A DNA stretch of 64,000 nucleotides from assembly GCF_003369915.1 (NCBI RefSeq), contig NW_022881603.1:34841522-34905521 (forward strand), written 5' to 3'. This stretch comes from Drosophila miranda (lineage: Eukaryota > Arthropoda > Insecta > Diptera > Drosophilidae). The notes below the pieces were generated by a model. It did not search any database, was not told where the DNA came from, and saw only the letters and a program-made list of their open reading frames with translations. The position numbers were made by a program, and so were the translations under genes. Below are positions 1 to 8,527 of the stretch, piece by piece (position 1 is the first letter of the stretch; every line of letters starts with the position of its first letter).

Positions 1-1554
1 GACTGCGAGATTCTTGGTTGAAGGCGAGTGGGCTATTCAGTCGTCAGAAGCCGTATAGCGCTGAGTCCGGTTGGGGTAAGTGCTGAGGGAAGAGAAGAGA
101 AGGGCTAAAGGAGAATAAAGAGTTGTCCCATTTGTAGTCTTGGCGCTTAGTAAATCGAGTTAAGCAGTGCGGATTCGATCGTCCAAGGAAGCCAGCCAGC
201 AAACAACAGCAGCCGCAAGCCTAACAAAGTGGCTTTTAAACCTTTGGGATTGTCTGGAAAGCGCTCAGCCATCGGAGAAGCGAGCGTGGAAGCAGAGGGA
301 GAAGACATTTGGGGAGCGCTCGGTCCCCCCAAGCGGCTAGCTTCCCGAGGCGTTGGCGTCGGCACTTTAGTAGTCGAGCGCGACGCGGCAGATAAGGAGG
401 GCCCGTCCCTTGGTCGCGAGCAGATCGGCGGAGAGAAATGTTAATATAGCACCGTCGGAGATTAGCCGTTTGGCCTTTTTCTTTGCTTTCGCGTACCTTT
501 CACCTGCAGAAGCAGGGGAAAGAATTTGAGCTGTTCCCGTTCGCCCAGGAGGTGGAAAGGAAACATAGATAACCGTCGGGAGAAAGAGAATAGAAAAAAA
601 AGAGGAAGCAACGGATTGACGGAGTAATTGTATTCGTGTCTGTAAATGTGTAATTAATTATGATTTCTGTGCGGAGTTAATTAGGAGAGATTTAGATTTG
701 ATTCCGGTAGTGGCTTCTCGTGACTCTCGCCGATCTGCAAATATGATTTCCCCCAACCTTGTGCCCATTTAAGTGTTCTTCCACCACAGCAGCTTTAGGT
801 ATTCATCGAGGAAAGCGCTTTCGCCGATGGAGCCATAAACTGGAGAAAAGGTATGAGTGGACTTAAATTCTGTTATTAATGAATTACAACTTGAAACAAG
901 GGAACTAGGGCCGGTCGGTGAGTGAGAGGGAGAAGTGCCCACTCGAATTGGTTTCGTAACATTACGGAGTCAGCAAGCAAGTTAGTTTGTCCATTTCGGA
1001 CTTATTTAGTATATCGTTTGTATGACACATAGCCAAGTATTTGTAGGAATTTTATACATATATTTCATTTAGCTACTCTTTTAATGTGGGTGATTATATT
1101 ATGGTATTTGCGGGTAATGTTAGTGTTTTAGCCAGTAAGTGAATAAACTTTATAATGTATTAATCTACCGCTTTGCTTTCGCTGGCAAATTCCCCATGTA
1201 GGACGCCCGGACAAAGGGGCCATTCCGTCATTAAATCGAACGGTTTGGAATGGCCATGGCAGGGTGGGCGACACGACCTCGACAACACCAGAGGCGGAGT
1301 TGAGATACCTTTCCAGCACACATCCACAATTCTATTCAGGGATAAACAGTGTCTCCCGGTTAAGCATTTTCGTCGTGACACGCTACTTCATTCGCGGTAT
1401 AATGCGTATAGGCCACCAGCAGGAGGGGGCAAGAACATCACTCCAATAGCCGACGAGCAGAGGCCGGAAACCCAAAGCGTGTGCTTCCCTTCGCTGAATG
1501 ACAGCTAGCCTGGCAGGATTTATATACACAGACGTGCGTAGATGACACGTTACA
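1..1554 (+). repeat. Solo LTR, 3' part (copy 1 of the 1.86-kb LTR)
   Basis: This stretch is nearly identical to 5798-7354, where the whole repeat is present. It ends in TTACA at 1554 and is followed by GACC (1555-1558), the 4-bp target duplication seen on both sides of the full copy. The start lies off the window. No long open frame with recognisable domains is present; the short frames here are not considered genes. Ending in CA with a 4-bp target duplication fits a Gypsy-type LTR, but the family is not recognised. Confidence 0.6.
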
Positions 1555-2119
1555 GACCACCGCATCAAGCAGCTAAGGCTACTTGGACATACGGACAACT
1601 TAATTTACACATGTGAATTTTTGCGTGGTCCGCGCAAATCTTCAATTTTCTCCTTCCATATGTCAATCAGCAGGCTCTCAAGCGCGGCACTCCATTTCAC
1701 CCTGCCGCCTGCTGTTGTTCTCTTGTTTGCTGCATTGTGTAATAATATTATATATTATAAACAATAAAAAACAAATATATCTATTCAACGTATCTGTCCT
1801 TCCGAGCTGTTCTGTTGTTGTTTTTGTTTTTTGTTAATTTTGTCACAATCATTGTTTACGTTTTCGCAGTGAATACCATTTTTCCATTGTGAATGACAAT
1901 TATTCAGAGTTGCATTTGAAAACCATCGGCTAACTATCGCATAGAAACGTGCGGTTTAGGAACATCCAAAATGGATGGTGGACTAACTGGGAAATTTTCG
2001 GAACGGCAAAACCTTACGGACCATCCCCGAAATGGATGGTGGATGGTCGTCAGTGTGAATAGCCTATTTCGGACCATCCCCGAAATGGATGGTGGATGGT
2101 CGTCAGTGTGAATAGCCTA
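1555..2119 (+). mobile_element. PIF/Harbinger element, right-end fragment (H1)
   Basis: This is the right end of a Harbinger copy interrupted by the LTR at its left. It ends in the terminal inverted repeat TCAGTGTGAATAGCCTA (2103-2119), followed by TTA. The minus strand holds exon 2 of the SANT-like accessory gene (about 1605-1729), but the region of its first exon has been deleted at about 1791, so this copy cannot make the protein. The subterminal region has two 53-bp tandem units. Confidence 0.75.
2017..2119. repeat. Subterminal 53-bp tandem repeat of the Harbinger element
   Basis: Two consecutive copies of a 53-bp unit (2017-2069 and 2070-2119), each ending with the terminal inverted repeat sequence. 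The same doubling is present at the right ends of H2, H4 and H7. Each unit contains the small inverted motif GGACCATCC / GGATGGTCG, which could be a transposase binding site; that role is inferred. Confidence 0.7.
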
Positions 2120-2122
2120 TTA

Positions 2123-2414
2123 GTAAGCCAGAATTATTCAACGGAATCTCTAAATTGAGCAATATGAACGACTATCCTCTTTCGTTTTTTTGTCTTGACC
2201 TATTTCGCTAAAACCTTTTTTTTACGAAAAATCCAATAAAAGCAATTATTTAGAATAAGCCAGTTAAGTAGAAAATTGAATCATTAATCAGTTGAAAATT
2301 TGTGGGCATGGCTAAATATTCTGTATAGCTGAGAATATTCGACAGAATATCAAAATTGAGGAACATTTATACAACTTGAGCTCGTCAGTATATTTACGGT
2401 ATATTTTTAAAGTA
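2123..2414 (+). repeat. bgcn 5' flank, AT-rich, possible DINE-1/INE-1 remnant
   Basis: Non-coding flank of bgcn, present in the same position at 7986-8276 and inverted at 15797-16089 and 45590-45882. The segment around 2176-2310 (T-rich run, then CAATAAAAGCAA, then TTGTGGGCATGG) resembles the spacer after bgcn exon 1 (3100-3205), so both may derive from one old repeat. The TTGTGGGC-TGG motif recalls DINE-1/INE-1 Helitrons, but this is from memory and weak. Confidence 0.35.
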
Positions 2415-2425
2415 AGACGGTATGT

Positions 2426-2452
2426 TTCGGTATATTTCTGAGGGTCACACTG
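2426..2452 (+). promoter_or_regulatory. bgcn core promoter: Motif 6 plus Motif 1 (intact, copia-free)
   Basis: TTCGGTATATTT (2426-2437) matches the Drosophila core promoter Motif 6 consensus exactly, and GGGTCACACTG (2442-2452) matches Motif 1 in all but its first base. The Motif 6/Motif 1 pair is typical of TATA-less fly promoters. It lies about 95 bp upstream of the ATG at 2545. AGACG at 2415-2419 is the single, empty copy of the target site into which the copia-like element inserted in the other copies. Confidence 0.7.
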
Positions 2453-2544
2453 GTCTCACTTGACGCGTACAAAATTTGACATCTACGGAAAGCGGCGCCA
2501 GATTGTGTGAAAAAAGTTGCGGTTTGTAAATTCGTTTGATCGAA

Positions 2545-3048
2545 ATGAACGAAATTATTAAAGATAAGTTTATTCCGCAGCAACTGCTGTACTTTATGGC
2601 TGGCCGGCGATGCTGCCAACAATTCCCATGCACATTTCGGTCGTCAGAGCACGACATTTTCATGCGATACGCCAGCTCTTTGGGCTTGCGGGCGCAATGC
2701 GTGTTTAATAATGGCGAAATTATCAAAGTATTCAAGCAAGCTTGCCGCCATTACTTGGAGGAGCCGAAAATAATGACATTCTCGCCTTCGACGGCAATAA
2801 ACATTCTAACCATGTTGGGACGATCAGGCAACTTGGGAAAAGATGAACTGAAATTGAGCTCAGATTACATTCCACAGCGTGGGTGTGTTGCTGAAATTGT
2901 TGGGCCTCATCTACCATTTCCGACGATCATGGCGCCTACGCCGCGTGTCAAGGACGATACCCAGCGCAATTTACTGAACAAATTTCCCGGCTATCCGTTC
3001 ATCGACAACGTCATACGATGCAAATTATCTTCGCATTTGCGATACTGA
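2545..3048 (+). pseudogene. bgcn: bgcn first coding exon, copy E1 (167-aa R3H-like fragment)
   Basis: An open frame of 167 codons starting at ATG 2545. Residues about 20-55 contain an R3H-type single-stranded nucleic acid binding motif (FRSSEH, the RxxxH signature, followed by a hydrophobic helix and SLGLRAQ), as expected at the N terminus of Bgcn/YTHDC2 family proteins. Bgcn is a degenerate DExH-helicase-like protein that works with Bam in translational repression during germline stem cell differentiation. Here the reading frame ends 8 codons after a 24-bp stretch (3016-3039) that copies bgcn body sequence in reverse, so the exon is cut from the rest of the gene. It is called a gene fragment, although a short R3H-only protein could in principle be made. 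Confidence 0.75.
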
Positions 3049-3208
3049 CTTAGTATCGGGTATAACTGTAGAGTTGCGGTGTCCACAGCAACTCACAACG
3101 TTCCCCTCGTTTTTTTTTGTTGAACTATTTTGTTTAAACCTTCCTTTAGTCAAAATACAATAAAAGCAAGAACTAAAAACTAAAATTATGTGGGCAGAAC
3201 TAATGGTC
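3049..3208 (+). repeat. Spacer downstream of bgcn exon 1, repeated in every unit
   Basis: Non-coding. It begins with a short hairpin-like motif around TTAGTATCGGGTATAAC, followed by a T-rich run and CAATAAAAGCAAG. The same spacer occurs at 13328-13491 and 31852-32010, and inverted at 19106-19267, 36236-36397 and 48885-49048. It may be a degraded Helitron end. It abuts the Harbinger target site TTA (3209-3211). Confidence 0.4.
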
Positions 3209-3374
3209 TTATAGGCTCTGCACACTGAGCCCATCCCGGGGAATGGTGGGATTTTTTGACAGATGTGAAACTCCGATTCACACTGCCACCATCCACCATC
3301 CGTCAAAAACAGCTGATGCCAATAACAAGTTCATTAAATTTGCGCGGAAGATTTATTAATTCTTGGTTCTTATA

Positions 3375-4686
3375 ATGGATGATGAAGATATAGCAATTAT
3401 TTCGGCTGTGGTTCAACAGCAAAATATTTTCTTGCACCAACTAATAATGTTGCTGTCAATGAATAATGATGATGACGATGATGACTTTAACATTGACGAG
3501 GATGAGATGACCCAGATGACTGCCATAAAAACACAAAAGCCAGGAAGATTATGGTCGTTTGTGAGTACTTCTACTAACTTCAACCATAGTTTAAAGTACA
3601 AGGACATATTTTATGGTTTTAGGAAAATTCCTAAATTCCTTTGGAAAAGCGCATCGCCATTGCGCTATACACTTTGGGCTCGTCCTCTGAGTACCGAACA
3701 GTTGGCAGGCTTTTCGGTGTAGCTCCAAACATTGTGTGTAGTATCCTGCACGAGTTTTGCAGAGCACTTATCGACGAGTTTTCGAAGGAGTACACGTCGC
3801 CCAATTACATAACTTCCGACAAAATTGATGAGTGCGTAAAGGGATTCGAGGCAATTGGGTTTCCTCAGTGCCTAGGTGCAATTGGTAGGAAATCAATAAG
3901 AACTTCAGCAATATGTTTACATATAAATTGGTTTTTAAACTTCCTTTTTATTCTAGATGGATGCCACATCGAAATAAAACCACCAGCACCTGAGGCAGTA
4001 GACCACCATAACTATAAGGGCTGGTATTCCACAGTCTTGTTTGCCCTAGTGGATTATAGGTATGCAAATATCTTGCACAAAAATATGTATTTAGCAAGTT
4101 GGTTTAATGTCCTAAATTATTTAAATCCGATTCTTTTTAGATACAGATTTACATATGTAAATATCGGCTCTGCAGGAAGGTGCAATGACTCGATGATATA
4201 CCAGAAGTCAAGCCTTATATCGAAGCATCGGCATTACTCCAAGAGAAAGCCAAGGAAATAAGCGGAGTAAACGTCCCTGTAATGCTTATCGGGGACTCGG
4301 CATTTAGATTTTCTAAAAAGCTGATGAAACCTTACCCGTTTTCCACAGTCGCCTCTTTGGAACAGCGCACGTTTAACTACAACCTTTCCAAAGCTAGGCG
4401 AGTGGTGGAAAATGCATTTGGGCATTTAAAAGCCAGATTTCGAATAATCGGAAAAGGTCTTGATAACCACCACAAAAATAATAGCGCCATAATAATGAGC
4501 TGTTGTATTTTACACAATATATTGAATAAGCACAGAAACAGCGCGATTAATGAAAATTGGGAGCTTGCAACAAATGAGCAGCGCGAACAGCCCGATACCA
4601 GCAACAGTTCTGCTGACTTTAATCAGTCAGCAGAACAGATACGATCTGCAATCGCAAAATATTGTGTAGACCGTAATGAAAATTAA
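3375..4686 (+). pseudogene. Harbinger DDE transposase, defective copy (H2)
   Basis: Exon 1 (3375-3560) is intact, with donor GTGAGT at 3561 and acceptor near 3622. The start of exon 2, which holds the conserved FKESFRMERP block, is deleted, leaving a stop soon after the acceptor. Two further introns are recognisable: one ends just before the GAIDGCHI motif (DGCH exon from about 3956), the other just before RFTYVNIGSAGRCNDS. The third catalytic part (KARRVVENAFGHLK, glutamate) is present at about 4390-4432. A 7-nt deletion near 4218 shifts the frame. Family: DDE_Tnp_4 (HARBI1-like). Confidence 0.8.
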
Positions 4687-4690
4687 AAAC

Positions 4691-5051
4691 TTATTTATTT
4701 TTATTTTTTAAAACTTCTAATAAGTCGTTCTGGAATTTTGTTTGGGTGCTGATCAAGTCCTGCACCATCTTCTCCTGCCTAACGTCGTGCTCCTCCTTCT
4801 TTCTGTGGTGGTCCTTTTGTTGTTCGAGACGCTCCTGGGCGATCTCTGCCAGCCACGAAATGTCGGTCTTTTTCTTTTTCTTTGGCGGACGCCCAGACAA
4901 GGTGCTGGAGCTACAAGATCCGTCCAGGTCCATCTCAATAATATCCGAAAAGTACTCATCAGGATCTGCAATGAACACCTTAAATGAAATATATTTTTTT
5001 AGCAATAAATTAATAAAACTTACTGTCGTTGTCCAATGTGCTCTGCTCCAT
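4691..5051 (-). CDS. Harbinger accessory protein, acidic/coiled-coil part (H2)
   Basis: Two-exon model. Exon 1 runs 5051-5024 from ATG (MEQSTLDND); the intron has GTAAGT and ends TTGCAG; exon 2 runs 4965-4691. The product is 100 residues. It has an acidic stretch (EYFSDIIEMDLD), a basic PPKKKKK nuclear-signal-like run, then a charged helix rich in E, Q, K and R (about residues 45-98) predicted to form a coiled coil. This resembles the C-terminal half of the Myb/SANT-like second protein that escorts PIF/Harbinger transposases. The DNA-binding half lies separately, further along the element. It converges on the transposase gene with only 4 bp between stop codons. Confidence 0.6.
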
Positions 5052-5102
5052 GTTGTTTGCACTCAAGATGCCAAATCAGCGAACTTCAGTTCAGCGCCCT
5101 GA

Positions 5103-5490
5103 ATGTGACGGTCAACCGGCGGTAATCTGATATCTTGCACATGCCGCAAGATCAGCATTATCGCTTATGCCAAGTCGGCTTACCGACTGTAGCTTTGTAG
5201 CTCTAAGTACTATATATAAGCTCTATATATTTTGTAGCTTTGCATTCTTTGGCAATTAAATAATTTTGATTCAGCTTATGCCCCAGCTTGCTGGTGGCTC
5301 CTAGTTTTAGTTCTGTTCTTATAACGAAAGCTAACGCTTGTTAATAAACCTTGCTCCGGCAACCAGCCGTAAACACTTTGAATTATTAATTCTATACCAC
5401 TGTACCACAAGGCCAGTGATAAGAGAGACAGTTATCTCTCCAACATAATCTTCATAAAGGATTGTATACCACGGAACGCGCACGAGGACC
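5103..5490. other. Harbinger internal non-coding region
   Basis: No convincing gene. It holds direct repeats of the word TAGCT(T/C)TGTAG near 5190-5240. A frame of about 47 codons on the minus strand (ending near 5331) is open in several copies but has no recognisable domain. The same region lies inverted at 16700-17100 and 46490-46900, and directly at 33800-34185. Confidence 0.5.
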
Positions 5491-7354
5491 TGTAGCGCTT
5501 GTAGCAGGGAATGCTGAGTTTTTTTGTGGCGCCATCTAGTGCTCAGAGTGGCAGGCGAACGACAGGTCAAGGGAAAACCAAAAAGACGGTAACAGGTCAA
5601 AACGTCAGGCTATCTCTGTTGAAAATGCATCCAGGGACCTGTTAGAGGATTTGCCGCCAGAACGTTGGCGTCCCTATCGGCTATTCCCTCGTGAAAGTCA
5701 ATTGAGTCGGTTGCGTATCGGTCCGACGGAAAGGAAAAACCAAGAATTTAGTGAAGAGAAAAACTATAGGGAATCTAAATATCTAAATCCAAGATTCGAC
5801 TGCGAGATTCTTGGTTGAAGGCGAGTGGGCTATTCAGTCGTCAGAAGCCGTATAGCGCTGAGTCCGGTTGGGGTAAGTGCTGAGGGAAGAGAAGAGAAGG
5901 GCTAAAGGAGAATAAAGAGTTGTCCCATTTGTAGTCTTGGCGCTTAGTAAATCGAGTTAAGCAGTGCGGATTCGATCGTCCAAGGAAGCCAGCCAGCAAA
6001 CAACAGCAGCCGCAAGCCTAACAAAGTGGCTTTTAAACCTTTGGGATTGTCTGGAAAGCGCTCAGCCATCGGAGAAGCGAGCGTGGAAGCAGAGGGAGAA
6101 GACATTTGGGGAGCGCTCGGTCCCCCCAAGCGGCTAGCTTCCCGAGGCGTTGGCGTCGGCACTTTAGTAGTCGAGCGCGACGCGGCAGATAAGGAGGGCC
6201 CGTCCCTTGGTCGCGAGCAGATCGGCGGAGAGAAAGTGTTAATATAGCACCGTCGGAGATTGGCCGTTTGGCCTTTTTCTTTGCTTTCGCGTACCTTTCA
6301 CCTGCAGAAGCAGGGGAAAGAATTTGAGCTGTTCCCGTTCGCCCAGGAGGTGGAAAGGAAACATAGATAACCGTCGGGAGAAAGAGAATAGAAAAAAAAG
6401 AGGAAGCAACGGATTGACGGAGTAATTGTATTCGTGTTTGTAAATGTGTAATTAATTATGATTTCTGTGCGGAGCTAATTAGGAGAGATTTAGATTTGAT
6501 TCCGGTAGAGGCTTCTCGTGACTCTCGCCGATCTGCAAATATGATTTCCCCCAACCTTGTGCCCATTTAAGTGTTCTTCCACCACAACAGCTTTAGGTAT
6601 TCATCGAGGAAAGCGCTTTCGCCGATGGAGCCATAAACTGGAGAAAAGGTATGAGTGGACTTAAATTCTGTTATTAATGAATTACAACTTGAAACAAGGG
6701 AACTAGGGCCGGTCGGTGAGTGAGAGGGAGAAGTGCCCACTCGAATTGGTTTCGTAACATTACGGAGTCAGCAAGCAAGTTAGTTTGTCCATTTCGGACT
6801 TATTTAGTATATCGTTTGTATGACACATAGCCAAGTATTTGTAGGAATTTTATACATATATTTCATTTAGCTACTCTTTTAATGTGGGTGATTATATTAT
6901 GGTATTTGCGGGTAATGTTAGTGTTTTAGCCAGTAAGTGAATAAACTTTATAATGTATTAATCTACCGCTTTGCTTTCGCTGGCAAATTCCCCATGTAGG
7001 ACGCCCCGGACAAAGGGGCCATTCCGTCATTAAATCGAACGGTTTGGAATGGCCATGGTAGGGTGGGCGACACGACCTCGACAACACCAGAGGCGGAGTT
7101 GAGATACCTTTCCAGCACACATCCACAATTCTATTCAGGGATAAACAGTGTCTCCCGGTTAAGCATTTTCGTCGTGACACGCTACTTCATTCGCGGTATA
7201 ATGCGTATAGGCCACCAGCAGGAGGGGGGCAAGAACATCACTCCAATAGCCGACGAGCAGAGGCCGGAAACCCAAAGCGTGTGCTTCCCTTCGCTGAATG
7301 ACAGCTAGCCTGGCAGGATTTATATACACAGACGTGCGTAGATGACACGTTACA
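5491..7354 (+). repeat. Solo LTR, complete, 1864 bp (copy 2)
   Basis: Begins TGTAGCGCTT (5491) and ends GTTACA (7354), flanked on both sides by GACC (5487-5490 and 7355-7358). The uninterrupted Harbinger sequence at this point is visible at about 34182-34195, which confirms the insertion borders. TG...CA ends and a 4-bp target duplication point to a Gypsy-type LTR retrotransposon; only the LTR is left, presumably after LTR-LTR recombination. No protein domain is seen inside. Confidence 0.75.
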
Positions 7355-7404
7355 GACCACCGCATCAAGCAGCTAAGGCTACTTGGACATACGGACAACT
7401 TAAT

Positions 7405-7624
7405 TTACACATGTGAATTTTTGCGTGGTCCGCGCAAATCTTCAATTTTCTCCTTCCATATGTCAATCAGCAGGCTCTCAAGCGCGGCACTCCATTTCAC
7501 CCTGCCGCCTGCTGTTGTTCACTTGTTTGCTGCATTGTGTAATAATATTATATATTATAAACAATAAAAAACAAATATATCTATTCAACGTACCACTGGA
7601 GGAGTTTTCTGGCACTAAATCCGT
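7405..7624 (-). pseudogene. Harbinger SANT/Myb-like exons (H2), start codon lost
   Basis: Exon 2 (7529-7405) encodes VKWSAALESLLIDIWKEKIE and then LRGPRKNSHV, a SANT/trihelix-like DNA-binding N terminus with the spaced tryptophans of this fold. Exon 1 (7624-7594) would encode MDLVPENSSS, but the ATG is ACG here, while the copies at 16429 and 46222 keep ATG. The frame stops right after NSHV in all copies, so the domain is truncated and its join to the coiled-coil part is missing or uses an unseen splice. Confidence 0.6.
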
Positions 7625-7985
7625 TTTATTAATAAGTTTTTCGAAAATGTGTTCTGCTGTCCTTCCGAGCTGTTCTGTTGTTGTTTTTGTGTTTTGTTAA
7701 TTTTGTCACAATCATTGTTTACGTTTTCGCAGTGAATACCATTTTTCCAATGTACATGACAATTATTCAGAGTTGCATTTGAAAACCATCGGCTAACTAT
7801 CGCATAGAAACGTGCGGCTTAGGAACATCCAAAATGGATGGTGGACTAACTGGGAAATTTTCGGAACGGCAAAACCTTACGGACCATCCCCGAAATGGAT
7901 GGTGGATGGTCGTCAGTGTGAATAGCCTATTACGGACCATCCCCGAAATGGATGGTGGATGGTCGTCAGTGTGAATAGCCTATTG

Positions 7986-8276
7986 GTAAGCCAGAATTAT
8001 TCAACGGAATCTCTAAATTGAGCAATATGAACGACTATCCTCTTTCGTTTTTTTGTCTTGACCTATTTTGCTAAAACCTTTTTTTACGAAAAATCCAATA
8101 AAAGCAATTATTTAGAATAAGCCAGTTAAGTAGAAAATTGAATCATTAATCAGTTGAAAATTTGTGGGCATGGCTAAATATTCTGTATAGCTGAGAATAT
8201 TCGACAGAATATCAAAATTGAGGAACATTTATACAACTTGAGCTCGTCAGTATATTTACGGTATATTTTTAAAGTA
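7986..8276 (+). repeat. bgcn 5' flank, copy 2
   Basis: Same sequence as 2123-2414. It runs from the right end of Harbinger H2 to the copia insertion point (AGACG, 8277-8281). No gene seen. Confidence 0.6.
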
Positions 8277-8281
8277 AGACG

Positions 8282-8527
8282 TGTTGGACAGAATTTCGCT
8301 GCCGTTGCAAGGGAAGTTCTTGTACCGAAAAGTAAAAACGCAACCATTCATATGTAAGGTTTATTTGTGACTAATAAATGCTCTGCTCGCAGGCAGATAG
8401 AGACCGAAACGAAAGGGAGATCAAAAAGGGAGATAAGAGAACGTTGCTTCGTTACGTCTCTCACTCATACATACGTCTACATACTCATATGTCTGTCAAT
8501 ACATGCGTGCATTGCTAGAGATGGTCA
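8282..8527 (-). repeat. copia-type 3' LTR of C1, lacking its first 10 bp
   Basis: 246 bp, matching the 5' LTR except that TGTTGAAGAA is absent (sense orientation); the pol sequence joins directly to TGACCATCTC. The same defect occurs at 15546, 41190 and 45339. Confidence 0.8.

Larger units (their letters stand above)
3212..7982 (+). mobile_element. PIF/Harbinger transposon H2, interrupted by a solo LTR
   Basis: Complete end to end. The left inverted repeat is TAGGCTCTGCACACTGA (3212-3228) and the right one is TCAGTGTGAATAGCCTA (7966-7982). TTA precedes the left end, and TTG (TTA in the sister copy at 2120) follows the right end, as expected for the TWA target of PIF/Harbinger elements. Gene order is transposase (plus), coiled-coil gene (minus), then SANT exons (minus). 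The 1864-bp LTR at 5491-7354 is inserted between the two parts of the second gene; without it the element is about 2.9 kb. The transposase has deletions, so this copy is not autonomous. Confidence 0.85.

Noticed and set aside
1173-1508. 111-codon open frame in the solo LTR
   Set aside because: Overlaps other frames of similar length, lies in an LTR, has no recognisable domain, and is broken by an indel in the other LTR copy.
2017-2119. CRISPR-like or satellite array suggested by the repeated 53-bp unit
   Set aside because: Only two units without spacers, and they are the subterminal repeat of a eukaryotic DNA transposon.
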